Shown: positions 35,034-43,352 of the stretch, piece by piece
Layout: each line of letters starts with the position of its first letter
Position numbering within the stretch: the first letter of the stretch is position 1
DNA from: Bremerella sp. P1
Lineage (GTDB): Bacteria > Planctomycetota > Planctomycetia > Pirellulales > Pirellulaceae
NCBI RefSeq assembly: GCF_028748185.1
Contig: NZ_CP118164.1
Span: forward strand, 4,675,814 to 4,739,813
Length of the DNA: 64,000 nt
Reading direction: 5' to 3'
The notes under the pieces: generated by a model
Databases searched by the model: none
The model's input: only the letters and a program-made list of their open reading frames with translations
What the model was told of the DNA's origin: nothing
Program-made: the position numbers and the translations under genes

Positions 35034-35663
35034 GTGAAGAAGTCACTAAGTATTGTCATTCCGGTCCACAATGTTCAGTCGAGCATCGTTGCCGAGGTGG
35101 ATCGTTTGTTGGAGATCGTTGCCGATCTGACAACCGATTTTGAATTGATGATCGTGGACGACGGTTCGACCGACGGGACTGAAGAAGTCCTGTATGAAAT
35201 CTCGTGCCGCTATCCGCAGGTACGTTCGCGTCGATATTCGCCCCAGCAAGGTAAAGCAACGGCGATCGATCTGGGACTGGCCGCCGCCGCTGGCGAGGTC
35301 GTGATGATTCAGGATATGGATCGCAAGTTGACGACCGAAGATATTCAATCGCTGTGGGCGATGCATATCGACGCTTCGGCTGCTCACGCAGGTGTCATGC
35401 CGCAGCAGCCAATTGCTCAGCCTGCGAAGCCACAGCCGGCCAAGCCGCTGCTGCCAGGCGACCCGCAGCCGCTAGAGCAAGATCTGCTATCGCGATTGTC
35501 GAGTTGGGGTGCGGACATCGCCGAGCTGGAATCGCTTACGGAAGTTTCGGTGCCCGAAGAAACAGCCTCTGCGGCGTCGAGCGAAGCGGTTCAGCCGCCA
35601 GCACCCCGTCTGAAAATGCCTCGGTTCTTACGACGCATCCAGGAATTCGCGACCGGCGAATAA
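35034..35663 (+). CDS. Shortened GT2-like glycosyltransferase protein
   Basis: 209 residues. Residues 1 to about 105 are the N-terminal half of a GT2 GT-A fold: SLSIVIPVHN, the nucleotide-binding MIVDDGSTDGTEEVL and AAGEVVMIQDMD where the catalytic DxD would be. The acceptor half is missing. Instead comes a Pro/Ala/Gln/Lys-rich linker (QPAKPQPAKPLLPGD) and an acidic tail ending in a basic patch (LKMPRFLRRIQEF). GTG start at 35034; ribosome site weak. Either a regulatory/binding derivative or a decayed enzyme; the open, tidy C-terminus favours a real shortened protein. Confidence 0.7.
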   Translation: MKKSLSIVIPVHNVQSSIVAEVDRLLEIVADLTTDFELMIVDDGSTDGTEEVLYEISCRYPQVRSRRYSPQQGKATAIDLGLAAAAGEVVMIQDMDRKLTTEDIQSLWAMHIDASAAHAGVMPQQPIAQPAKPQPAKPLLPGDPQPLEQDLLSRLSSWGADIAELESLTEVSVPEETASAASSEAVQPPAPRLKMPRFLRRIQEFATGE

Positions 35664-36186
35664 CAGGCAATTTGAGAAGGGTTTGCGGTTCGTCCAGATG
35701 CTGCCCCTTACCGTTAGAGTTGCGGCGAATTATTTTCCGATAAAAGTTGCAAACTCTTGATTCGATCGGAACCATTCGATAGAATCAGCCAGTGCCTTCA
35801 AAATGTTTCAGGCGATATTTTCCTCATTTTCCAACCATGGTGAACTTTCCGGCATTGATCGCTGGCGAGGGACCCCACGGCAGCTTCGGAATCATTCCGA
35901 TGCTTGGAGCGTTTTCAGGCACACTTATCACGAAGTTCGGTCGCGTCCTGTTTCTCCTCGAGGGCGTTGCTAGACTTCAAAACACAGGCTTAGCAGACGG
36001 GATTAGGCACCCCAGCTAATCGGCCTTAGATCGCAGTAAACGGAACAGACAAGAAGCATTCCCATTGAAGACTTACTCTCGGCGCATGCGCTATCGAGTG
36101 AGATCACTGTGGTGCTGTCTCTACGTTGCTATCGACTATGGCCCTGCGGCAGTCGGTTGAGCCTCCGGAACAAGGGAGGACTTCTA
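35664..36186. other. 523-base region without a convincing gene
   Basis: Between the GT2-like gene and the XRE-type gene. A plus-strand frame at 35792-36019 exists but lacks a ribosome site and recognisable character. GATTAG/CTAATC (36001-36006, 36016-36021) form a small hairpin. It probably contains the promoter and a long leader of the downstream regulator. Confidence 0.5.
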
Positions 36187-36720
36187 ATGGCAACGGTTCC
36201 ATTTACTATGGACCCCGCGGTTTACGCGTACGCGCCTTCCGAGATGGGCAACAGGTCCCCTCGTAAGTTGCATCGCATCCGCGAACTTCGCAAGCAACAA
36301 GGTGTTTCGCTTCGCACGGCCTCCAGAAAGTTGGGCATGCCCGCTTCTCAGGTGCGTGAAGAAGAGAAGCCTGACACCGACCTTTTGGTCTCGCAACTCT
36401 CGCAATGGGCCGACATCCTGGATGTGCCGATCGCGGACCTTCTGGAAGAACCCCAGAACAATCTTTCGTCGCCGATTCGTGAGCGTGCCAAGCTGGTGCG
36501 GATTATGAAAACGGTCAAAGCCATTTCCGAACGGACCCAGGAAGCCAACATTGGAATTCTGGCCGAGGTGCTGGTCGATCAGCTGGTCGACTTGATGCCG
36601 GAACTGGCTGACATCAATGCCTGGAACAATGTAGGCCAGCGTCGTTCGTTGAACGATCTTGGTCAGATCGCCGAACGGCGCATTTCCTGTGATTCCATTG
36701 TCGGTGCGATGCGAGACTAA
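36187..36720 (+). CDS. XRE-type helix-turn-helix protein
   Basis: 177 residues. A HTH_XRE-like domain about 27-86: LHRIRELRKQQGVSLRTASRKLGM...VREEEKPDTDLLVSQLSQWADILDVPIADLLEEP. The C-terminal half is helical and of unknown type (TQEANIGILAEVLVDQLVDL). ATG 36187 has GGGAGG eight bases upstream, whereas the frame's earlier ATG at 36109 lies in non-coding-looking sequence. Probably a DNA-binding regulator; targets unknown. It stands alone after a long leader. Confidence 0.8.
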   Translation: MATVPFTMDPAVYAYAPSEMGNRSPRKLHRIRELRKQQGVSLRTASRKLGMPASQVREEEKPDTDLLVSQLSQWADILDVPIADLLEEPQNNLSSPIRERAKLVRIMKTVKAISERTQEANIGILAEVLVDQLVDLMPELADINAWNNVGQRRSLNDLGQIAERRISCDSIVGAMRD

Positions 36721-36806
36721 GTTTCAATCGCGCTTCGGACAACGAACTTTCCCCTGGTACCCAGGCTGCTCGGATGCGGCCTGGGTTCGTTACTTTCTTG
36801 CCTGAG

Positions 36807-37691
36807 CTAGACCAGGTCCTTCAGGTGGAAGTGGAACTTGCCCAGTTTTCCACCGTAGTTACCGGCCGAAATGACGAGTACCCCATCAGTGGCTGCGGCA
36901 TGCATGGCCGTTTTCATACCTTCGGCGACGGCTTCTTCGCTGGTGCCATCTAAGACAATTTCCAGCACGCAGTTCGCTCCTTCGACGACCTGCGACTCGA
37001 CGCGGCCACGTAGGGTAGGGCAGTTGGTATCGGAGGTCGAAGCCATCAGGCTCTTATATTTCGAGCCGACCTTGCTGCCACTGCGAGCCACGCCCCCAGG
37101 AAAGGGAGCGATGACATTGGCCAGCGGAGCGAGCGCTTCGACGGCTTGGCGGGCCGCGGTCAGGGCGGCCTGCTGATCGACGGCCTGAAAGATAATGTTT
37201 CCGCCGGCCACGCCTTTCTCGATGCCGAGCGATTCGACGCAGAAAAATTCTCCGTCCATCACGGGGATTCGCCAGTAGCGTGTGCCGTCGATGACCTTGC
37301 TTTTCTGGAATCCGTCACCGAAGTAGCGAAGCGACTTACCCAGCGGCATGCGCTTTTCGGCCTCGGGAATTCCATCAAAGACGGCCGTCGAGGCGCAGGT
37401 CATCACGCATTGGCCAACCCGCTTGGTGATCGCCTTGGCGAGCGCATCAGCCGAGAAGCCGAAGGCCAGAACCATAGCACCCGGTCGACCGTCGGGGGAT
37501 TCTTCCGCGGAAAGCAGTCGCTCGACGCCCACTTCAGCATCGCAGGCAATCACGCTGCTGCCGTAGCCACTTACTTCGGTGGTCGCCGCACGTAGCCAGT
37601 GGTCGTCGAAGGCGGTGATAATCAGCCGCGTGTAGACCATGCCAAACGCTTCGGCGAAGGTATCAACGATCTGCGTGTTGCCAATCTGCAC
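36807..37691 (-). CDS. ftr: Formylmethanofuran:tetrahydromethanopterin formyltransferase
   Basis: 294 residues. Seen: QIGNTQIVDTFAEAFGM at the N-terminus, GYGSSVIACDAEVGVE, GKSLRYFGDGFQKSK and PFPGGVARSGSKVGSKYKS, all strongly Ftr-like. Ftr moves the formyl group between methanofuran and H4MPT in C1 metabolism; planctomycetes and methylotrophic proteobacteria share this pathway with methanogens. GTG 37691 gives the family N-terminus and length (about 295). The frame stays open to ATG 37796, adding 35 atypical residues, so the start is uncertain. Related fhc genes are not in the window. Divergent from the hemY gene. Confidence 0.92.
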   Translation of the reverse strand: MQIGNTQIVDTFAEAFGMVYTRLIITAFDDHWLRAATTEVSGYGSSVIACDAEVGVERLLSAEESPDGRPGAMVLAFGFSADALAKAITKRVGQCVMTCASTAVFDGIPEAEKRMPLGKSLRYFGDGFQKSKVIDGTRYWRIPVMDGEFFCVESLGIEKGVAGGNIIFQAVDQQAALTAARQAVEALAPLANVIAPFPGGVARSGSKVGSKYKSLMASTSDTNCPTLRGRVESQVVEGANCVLEIVLDGTSEEAVAEGMKTAMHAAATDGVLVISAGNYGGKLGKFHFHLKDLV

Positions 37692-37857
37692 AGGTGCATT
37701 CCCCGGGTTCGGAAAGAGATCAAGACCTTCTATCTTCCCCCGCCCAAAGAGCATTGCCAACCCCGCACTACGTTTGGCCTGGGTAACCAAATCCATGTCC
37801 GCGATCTACAATAGAGGATACGTGTTGAATTCCCTCCCTCGCAGATTTTCCGATTGA

Positions 37858-39273
37858 ATGATGGACGAACAAGCGCCCAGGCCCCGAGTTGCGGTTATCG
37901 GTGGTGGTATTTCCGGACTTTCCGCTGCGCATCGGCTGCTGGAACTGAACTCGGAGTGCGACATTCATCTGTTTGAAGCGGACAGTCGCCTGGGTGGTGT
38001 TCTGCAAACCTCGAAGACCGACGATGGATATCTGCTGGAAAACAGCGCGGACAACTTCATTACCAATATTCCGTACGCCCTCGATCTATGTCGCCGGCTG
38101 GGAATGGAAGAAGAACTGCTGCCGACCAACGAAGCGTTGCGCAAGGCGTATGTCGTGCGCAATGGCAAGCTGTTTCCGGTACCGGACGGTTTTGTGCTGA
38201 TGGCCCCCAGCAAGATGTGGTCGGTGATTACGACTCCGATCTTGAGCTGGGCTGGAAAGCTGCGACTAGCGAAGGAGTACTTCGTTCCCATACGTGAGGA
38301 GACTTCCGACGAATGCCTGGAGTCGTTCGTGACGCGACGTCTCGGCAAGGAAGCGTACGAAAGGCTCGTGCAGCCGTTGATCGGCGGGATCTATACGGCC
38401 GATCCAACCAAGCTAAGCATCCAGGCAACCTTGCGGCAGTTCGTGGAGATGGAGCAGAAGCACGGCAGCTTGATTAAGGCTGCGCAACGCAAGGAAGCCG
38501 CTGGTAAAAAGAATGAGAGTGGTGCCCGCTACTCGATGTTCGTTGCACCGAAGCAGGGCATGGGAGACGTGATCCAACGGCTCCAGGAGCGGCTGTCAGG
38601 ACAAGCGATTCACTTAAACACACCGGTCTCGGCCGTCGAAAAGACCGACGATCATTGGACTGTGCAAACGCCTGACGAGAAGTACGCGTTCGATGCGGTC
38701 ATCATGGCGCTGCCGGCTCCTCACGCGTCGAAAGTCCTCGGTGCGTTTCCCGTTCTTACTGAGAACCTCGCGGCCATTCCTTACGCGGGATGCAGCGTGG
38801 CGATCTTGGCGGTGGATGAAAAGCAGATCGGTCGACCGGTCGCTGGGTTTGGGTTCGTGGTGCCAGAGATCGAAAACCGCAAGATCCTGGCCGGCAGTTT
38901 TTCCAGTGCCAAGTTTCCGGGGCGTGCTCCTGAAGGAAAGGTGATCATCCGCGTGTTCGTGGGTGGCGCCTGTCATCCTGAACTGGCCGATCTTTCCGAT
39001 GACGAAATGAAGCAAGTCGTCATGAAAGAACTCGGCGAGTTGATTGGCCTGAATGGTGAGCCTGAGAAGTTCCTCGTCACGCGTTGGATGGGAAAGATGC
39101 CGCAGTATCATCTCGGGCATCTCGATCGGGTCGCAACGCTCGAGGAAGAAGCGGCCCGGCTGCCTGGTTTCGAACTGGCCGGCAATGCCTATCGAGGCGT
39201 GGGCGTTCCGCAGTGTATTCAAAGCGGCGAACAGGCGGCGAAGCGCGTGTTGGATTATCTAAGCAGCCGCTAG
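37858..39273 (+). CDS. hemY: Protoporphyrinogen/coproporphyrinogen oxidase
   Basis: 471 residues, usual size. FAD-binding VAVIGGGISGLSAAHRL at residues 11-27, EADSRLGGVLQTSKTDDGYLLENSADNF, and C-terminal FAD-contact block GNAYRGVGVPQCIQSGEQAA. Oxygen-dependent six-electron oxidation of protoporphyrinogen IX (or coproporphyrinogen III, as in HemY/CgoX of Gram-positives); which substrate cannot be told here. ATG 37858 or the next ATG. The stop overlaps a convergent hypothetical gene by 15 bases. Confidence 0.92.
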   Translation: MMDEQAPRPRVAVIGGGISGLSAAHRLLELNSECDIHLFEADSRLGGVLQTSKTDDGYLLENSADNFITNIPYALDLCRRLGMEEELLPTNEALRKAYVVRNGKLFPVPDGFVLMAPSKMWSVITTPILSWAGKLRLAKEYFVPIREETSDECLESFVTRRLGKEAYERLVQPLIGGIYTADPTKLSIQATLRQFVEMEQKHGSLIKAAQRKEAAGKKNESGARYSMFVAPKQGMGDVIQRLQERLSGQAIHLNTPVSAVEKTDDHWTVQTPDEKYAFDAVIMALPAPHASKVLGAFPVLTENLAAIPYAGCSVAILAVDEKQIGRPVAGFGFVVPEIENRKILAGSFSSAKFPGRAPEGKVIIRVFVGGACHPELADLSDDEMKQVVMKELGELIGLNGEPEKFLVTRWMGKMPQYHLGHLDRVATLEEEAARLPGFELAGNAYRGVGVPQCIQSGEQAAKRVLDYLSSR

Positions 39274-39843
39274 GTTGATGCTCGCGACTTGGCCTTCCAA
39301 GAAGGTGAGATCGAGACCCGCGTGTTCTTCTCGTGCTTTCTGTAGCGCCGTCAGCGCTGCTTCGGGGTCGTCGTTGTACTGTTGGGCAAACGCTTGCTGG
39401 TTGGTGGCCGCTTGAATCGCGGACGTCTGCGCGGCGATTTGAGCGAGCAACTGCTGGGCTTCTTCAGACTGTTGCAGAAGCGCTTTGGCTTGCTGCGCGA
39501 AGGAGTCGGCTCCATCGACCGCGATTTGCCCATTGGGATCGATTCGCAGTTGGAACGAATCAGGCAGGTCTTGTCCGGCTTGATGGAACGTGCGGCGCAG
39601 CAGGTCTTCGAGATCTTCCAGCGAACGCCCGAGTTGATCTTGGAGCTCGCCGGCATTGCCACCGAGAAGGCCACTGGCAGCGAGGAACGATTCGAGAGAG
39701 GCGGCATCGGTCAAGGTGGTTTCCTGGCTCGGTTCCGCTTCTCCTTGAAGCAGCGAGAAGACCCCTTCGGAAAGTTGCTTGGCCGCTCCGGCGGCCATCG
39801 ACGCCGCACCGATCCCTAGTGGTAAAGCGGTTGCAATATTCAT
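39259..39843 (-). CDS. Hypothetical Ala/Gln-rich helical protein
   Basis: 194 residues, Ala/Gln/Leu-rich and helical with little charge. The first 25 residues (ALPLGIGAASMAAGAAKQL) are mildly hydrophobic. An internal block ELQDQLGRSLEDLEDLLRRTFHQ and QLLAQIAAQTSAIQAATNQQAFAQQ suggest coiled-coil assembly. ATG 39843. Its last five codons overlap the 3' end of hemY on the other strand. No family recognised. Composition recalls flagellar- or secretion-associated rod proteins, without specific support. Confidence 0.65.
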   Translation of the reverse strand: MNIATALPLGIGAASMAAGAAKQLSEGVFSLLQGEAEPSQETTLTDAASLESFLAASGLLGGNAGELQDQLGRSLEDLEDLLRRTFHQAGQDLPDSFQLRIDPNGQIAVDGADSFAQQAKALLQQSEEAQQLLAQIAAQTSAIQAATNQQAFAQQYNDDPEAALTALQKAREEHAGLDLTFLEGQVASINLAAA

Positions 39844-40278
39844 CCGCGCATTCCTGCAGTAGTGACAGCCCCCCGTCTCTTGATGTATCGACTCGGCAGA
39901 TGTGCCGACTTTAACGATTAGAGGGTTTGCGAGGGGAGAAACGTTACGCGGGGACCAGGGTGGTCAAGAAGAAGAAAAAGTTCCCATTACCTACGATCGC
40001 TTAGCAATCCGACCTCCAGCTGGTATCTCAGGATACCCTGCCCCAGAATGAGGTTATGACTAGGTAATGGGAACAAATTCTATGTTTCATAAGACGAGTT
40101 GCCACAGGCAGGCTTGGATAAGCCAATCCGATGAGCTTGAAACTCGAAGTCATCCAATGTGATATCTTGCTTATCGTGCAGATTACCCCCCAACTTGAGC
40201 GGAGTCAAGGGAAATCCCCTAAAATGGTGTAGCAATGACGCCCCGGACGGCATTACATCAAATTAGGGGTAGAATTCT
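39844..40278. other. 435-base intergenic region with a structured element
   Basis: Upstream of the minus-strand hypothetical gene and downstream of the GT4 gene. Holds the nested inverted repeat 39980-40074. The remaining sequence (40075-40278) shows no open frame of note. Confidence 0.55.
39980..40074. other. 95-nt nested inverted-repeat element (structured RNA or miniature element)
   Basis: Outer arms GTTCCCATTACCTA (39980-39993) and TAGGTAATGGGAAC (40061-40074) are perfect 14-bp inverted copies. Inside them GACCTC (40011-40016) pairs with GAGGTT (40050-40055, one G-U), and innermost GGTATC-tcag-GATACC (40022-40037) is a perfect hairpin. All three helices are nested and coaxial, giving a stable rod with two internal loops. 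No known riboswitch, 6S or SRP consensus was recognised. It could act as an RNA in either orientation, or be a small palindromic mobile element. Confidence 0.6.
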
Positions 40279-41415
40279 TTACGCTGCAACCAGTGTCGGC
40301 TGGAAGCATTCCACTTTTTCCAGCTGCAGGATGCTGCGGTAAAGGTCGACATATTGTCGAGCGGCATCTTCCCAGCTGAATCGTGCAGCGGCTTGCTGTA
40401 GAAGTTGAGGGTACTCGGGGGACGCGTTAAAGACGCTCATGCCGCGATGATAAACATCGGCCATGTGATCCGGCGTGAAGTTGTCCCAATAGAAAGCTCT
40501 CTGGCCGCCTATCTCAGGCAGGCTTGTACGTCGGGCGAGGAAAACGGGCTTACCGACCGTCATGGCTTCGATCGGAGGCAGTCCGAACCCTTCTGTCAAA
40601 GACGGGAATACGAACGACTCGCAGTTTTCATAAAGCCACTGCCGCTCTTCGTCGCTAATCGGTCCCGGCAGGCAAACGCGATCGGCCAGGTTACGCTCCT
40701 GGATGATCTGTCGCATCTCCATGGCGTATTCGGAATGGTTCTGGCCCGCAATCACCAACTGATGATTGGGTAATCGCTCAATGAGATCGAGCAGGACGTG
40801 GAAGTTTTTCTTCCGGTCGATAATGCCAATGCTGAACAGGTAAGGGCGGCTTGCATTGAGCCATGTTGGCTGATGAGCGACGAACTGATTTACGTCGGGC
40901 CGGCCATTGTAAATCACCTGCAACGGCTTGTTGTGTAGGTCGAAATGCGACTTCACTTCCCCAGCCACGAATTTTGAGATGACCGTGATGGCATCCGCGC
41001 GGCGGATTAGTCGAGCGACGCGACGATGCTCGCGATCGATTTTGGCGCCCTTCTTCTCGCGCAAGTAGTTCAGGTCGTGAATCGTCAACAAGACGCGCGT
41101 CTTGGGATTCAGCGGCAGGTACTTCGCTTGTTGGTGTGTCGCATGCCACAACGCATAGTCAGGCGTACGTCCCATTTGGGTCCAGCGATACCAGCGTTGG
41201 AAGATCTCTTTTCGCCAGGGCTTTGCCTCGATGGCATCTGACGTACCGAAGTCATTCGCCTGAGCTGCGGTGACAAAGGGAATCGGTCGCAGGCCGCGAG
41301 TGCTCATTTCTGTGGTCAGAGCACGTCCGAGATTGCGGGCAAATTGCCCCAGCCCGGAACAGCCGTTCCGAGACTTCTCGAGATCGAGGACGATACGTGG
41401 AGGTGGATTGAGCAT
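40279..41415 (-). CDS. GT4-family glycosyltransferase
   Basis: 378 residues. GT-B fold: N-terminal HATHQQAKYLPL and LLTIHDLNYLREK; C-terminal nucleotide-sugar domain with PYLFSIGIIDRKKNFHVLLD, NHQLVIAGQN and the EX7E-type block FVFPSLTEGFGLPPIEAMTVGKPV. This resembles mannosyl/glucosyl transferases of the WbaZ/RfaB type. Retaining enzymes of this type build surface polysaccharides or glycolipids on the cytoplasmic side. ATG 41415. No polysaccharide cluster surrounds it here. Confidence 0.88.
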   Translation of the reverse strand: MLNPPPRIVLDLEKSRNGCSGLGQFARNLGRALTTEMSTRGLRPIPFVTAAQANDFGTSDAIEAKPWRKEIFQRWYRWTQMGRTPDYALWHATHQQAKYLPLNPKTRVLLTIHDLNYLREKKGAKIDREHRRVARLIRRADAITVISKFVAGEVKSHFDLHNKPLQVIYNGRPDVNQFVAHQPTWLNASRPYLFSIGIIDRKKNFHVLLDLIERLPNHQLVIAGQNHSEYAMEMRQIIQERNLADRVCLPGPISDEERQWLYENCESFVFPSLTEGFGLPPIEAMTVGKPVFLARRTSLPEIGGQRAFYWDNFTPDHMADVYHRGMSVFNASPEYPQLLQQAAARFSWEDAARQYVDLYRSILQLEKVECFQPTLVAA

Positions 41416-41801
41416 GGAGTCGCGTTATTGGGAACGACGGCCTGAGTCGTTCGTTCTTCCTTGAGATAGCAGCGCTGGCTTCCTTCACAGCTGGCAGTCT
41501 CAATGTCTGGAAAAGGAGTTGCAGTATCAATAAATGTTGATGAAAGCGAAGCTCCCAGACGACGAGAGACTACCTGTTTCATCGGTGCCATGGAATACCG
41601 ATCTGAGATAAGAGTTATTTGCCCGTAGAACCCGCAGTACCCGACTGCAATCACAACTAGCGTAAGAAGTTAACAACCTGAGCCATATGAGACCCCCATC
41701 GGCTTGGTTCTGTAGGGAAAATAGGGCAAAATAGGACCTTCTACTCGTCCTAATTCCCGTAAAGACGCCCCTACATCAAGCTCTCTTGAGGATTAGCCCC
41801 T
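41416..41801. other. 386-base divergent intergenic region upstream of xylB
   Basis: Holds promoters for the GT4 gene (minus) and xylB (plus). Contains three phased TAGG repeats at 41713-41735. No gene seen. Confidence 0.5.
41713..41738 (+). promoter_or_regulatory. Three phased TAGG repeats upstream of xylB
   Basis: TAGGGAAAA, TAGGGCAAAA and TAGGACC begin at 41713, 41722 and 41732, a 9-10-base period close to one helical turn, about 65-90 bases before the xylB start. Such same-face repeats are typical of activator or repressor contact sites. Confidence 0.4.
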
Positions 41802-43328
41802 GTGAATATTTACCTGGGAATCGATATCGGAACTTCCGGCACCAAGACCATCGCCATGTCCGAAGATGGTTCGATCTTGGCTGAAGCCTCTGCTAGCTAC
41901 CCCGCATCGCACCCCAAACCCCTTTGGAGCGAGCAAGATCCGGAGCTATGGTGGAAGGCAACCGTCAAGACGGTGAAGAAGGTGGTTCAGCTAGCCAAGG
42001 CGAAGCCTGAGGACGTGAAGGCAATCGGTCTATCGGGGCAGATGCATGGATCGGTCTTTCTCGATGAGAACGACGAGGTGATCCGTCCAGCGTTGCTCTG
42101 GAATGACCAGCGTACCGCTGCCGAATGCGCGGAGATCGAATCGCGTGCCGGCGGTCGGAAGAAACTGATCAAGATGGTTGCCAACCCGGCCCTGACGGGA
42201 TTCACGGCTCCCAAAATTCTATGGCTACGCAACAACGAGCCAAAGAACTTCGAGCGTCTCAAGAAAGTGCTCCTTCCCAAGGACGAAATCCGACGCCGTC
42301 TGACCGGCGAGTACGCGACCGAAGTCAGCGATGCGAGCGGCATGCTGCTGTTGGATGTCTCGAAGCGGGCCTGGTCGACGGAACTACTCTCCAAGTTGGA
42401 ACTCGACACCGATCTGCTGGGCAAAGTTTACGAATCGGAAGATGTCACCGGCAACCTGACCAAGAAGGCTGCCAAGCAGTTGGGTCTGACCACCGAGTGC
42501 GTCGTGGTTGGTGGGGCAGGGGACTGTGCGGCCAATGCCTTGGGCAACGGGGTCGTCAAGAAAGGGATCCTGGCCAGCAGCCTGGGGACCAGCGGCGTGA
42601 TGTTCGTGCATAGCGACGAAATGGCCGCCGACCCGGAAGGACGTCTGCATACCTTCTGCCATGCGGTTCGTGGCAAATGGCACATGATGGGTGTCACGCT
42701 GTGTGCTGCTGGTACGCTGGAATGGTTCGTCCAGAAACTGTGCGCCGAGATGCGTGGTCCACGCGGCAAGAGCGATCCTTACTCGACGCTGATGAAGCAG
42801 GCCGAAGCCGTCCCTGCGGGAAGCGAAGGCTTGATGGTCCTGCCGTACCTGGCCGGCGAGCGTACCCCGCATGCCGACCCGGATGCTCGCGGCTGCTTTA
42901 TCGGAATCACGCTGAAGCACGAGCGTGCTCATCTGACGCGAGCGATCATGGAAGGGGTGACCTACTCGTTGCGGGAAAGTCTGGAAGTGCTCGACCAGAT
43001 GAATATTCCCGTTCGCCAGGTTCGCGCAGGTGGCGGTGGTGCCAAGAGTCCGTTCTGGCGACAGATGCAGGCTGATGTGTTTGGCAAAAAGGTTGTTAAG
43101 CTGAATGCAGAGCAAGGACCAGCGTTTGGTGTTGCCTTGTTGGCGGCGACCGGTGCTGGGGCTTATAAGAATATTCAAGAGGCCTGTGCCGCAACGATTA
43201 GCGAAGTGGCAGAAACGAAGCCTGATCGCGCGGCCAAGAAGTACTACGATAAAGCATTCCCGGTGTATCAAGATTTGTATCAGTCGCTCAAAGACGACTT
43301 CAAGAAGCTGGGGAGCCTCAGCGACTGA
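41802..43328 (+). CDS. xylB: Xylulokinase
   Basis: 508 residues. FGGY kinase: GIDIGTSGTKTIAM (phosphate loop, about 5-18), GLSGQMHGSVFLD, WNDQRTAAEC and the C-terminal AGGGAKSPFWRQMQADVFG signature. GLSGQMHG and PYLAGERTPHADPDARG are specific to xylulokinases. Phosphorylates D-xylulose to xylulose 5-phosphate for the pentose phosphate pathway. GTG start at 41802. A putative reductase gene follows after 24 bases, so they are likely one operon. No xylose isomerase in the window. Confidence 0.92.
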   Translation: MNIYLGIDIGTSGTKTIAMSEDGSILAEASASYPASHPKPLWSEQDPELWWKATVKTVKKVVQLAKAKPEDVKAIGLSGQMHGSVFLDENDEVIRPALLWNDQRTAAECAEIESRAGGRKKLIKMVANPALTGFTAPKILWLRNNEPKNFERLKKVLLPKDEIRRRLTGEYATEVSDASGMLLLDVSKRAWSTELLSKLELDTDLLGKVYESEDVTGNLTKKAAKQLGLTTECVVVGGAGDCAANALGNGVVKKGILASSLGTSGVMFVHSDEMAADPEGRLHTFCHAVRGKWHMMGVTLCAAGTLEWFVQKLCAEMRGPRGKSDPYSTLMKQAEAVPAGSEGLMVLPYLAGERTPHADPDARGCFIGITLKHERAHLTRAIMEGVTYSLRESLEVLDQMNIPVRQVRAGGGGAKSPFWRQMQADVFGKKVVKLNAEQGPAFGVALLAATGAGAYKNIQEACAATISEVAETKPDRAAKKYYDKAFPVYQDLYQSLKDDFKKLGSLSD

Positions 43329-43352
43329 TCTCATTTGAAATGAGGTGGCGAC

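Noticed and set aside
35792-36019. 75-codon plus-strand frame in the 523-base gap
   Set aside because: No ribosome site, no recognisable protein features, and the downstream XRE gene has its own good signal.
36109-36186. Upstream in-frame start for the XRE-type gene
   Set aside because: The GGGAGG site at 36172-36177 fits ATG 36187, and the extra residues before it are not protein-like.
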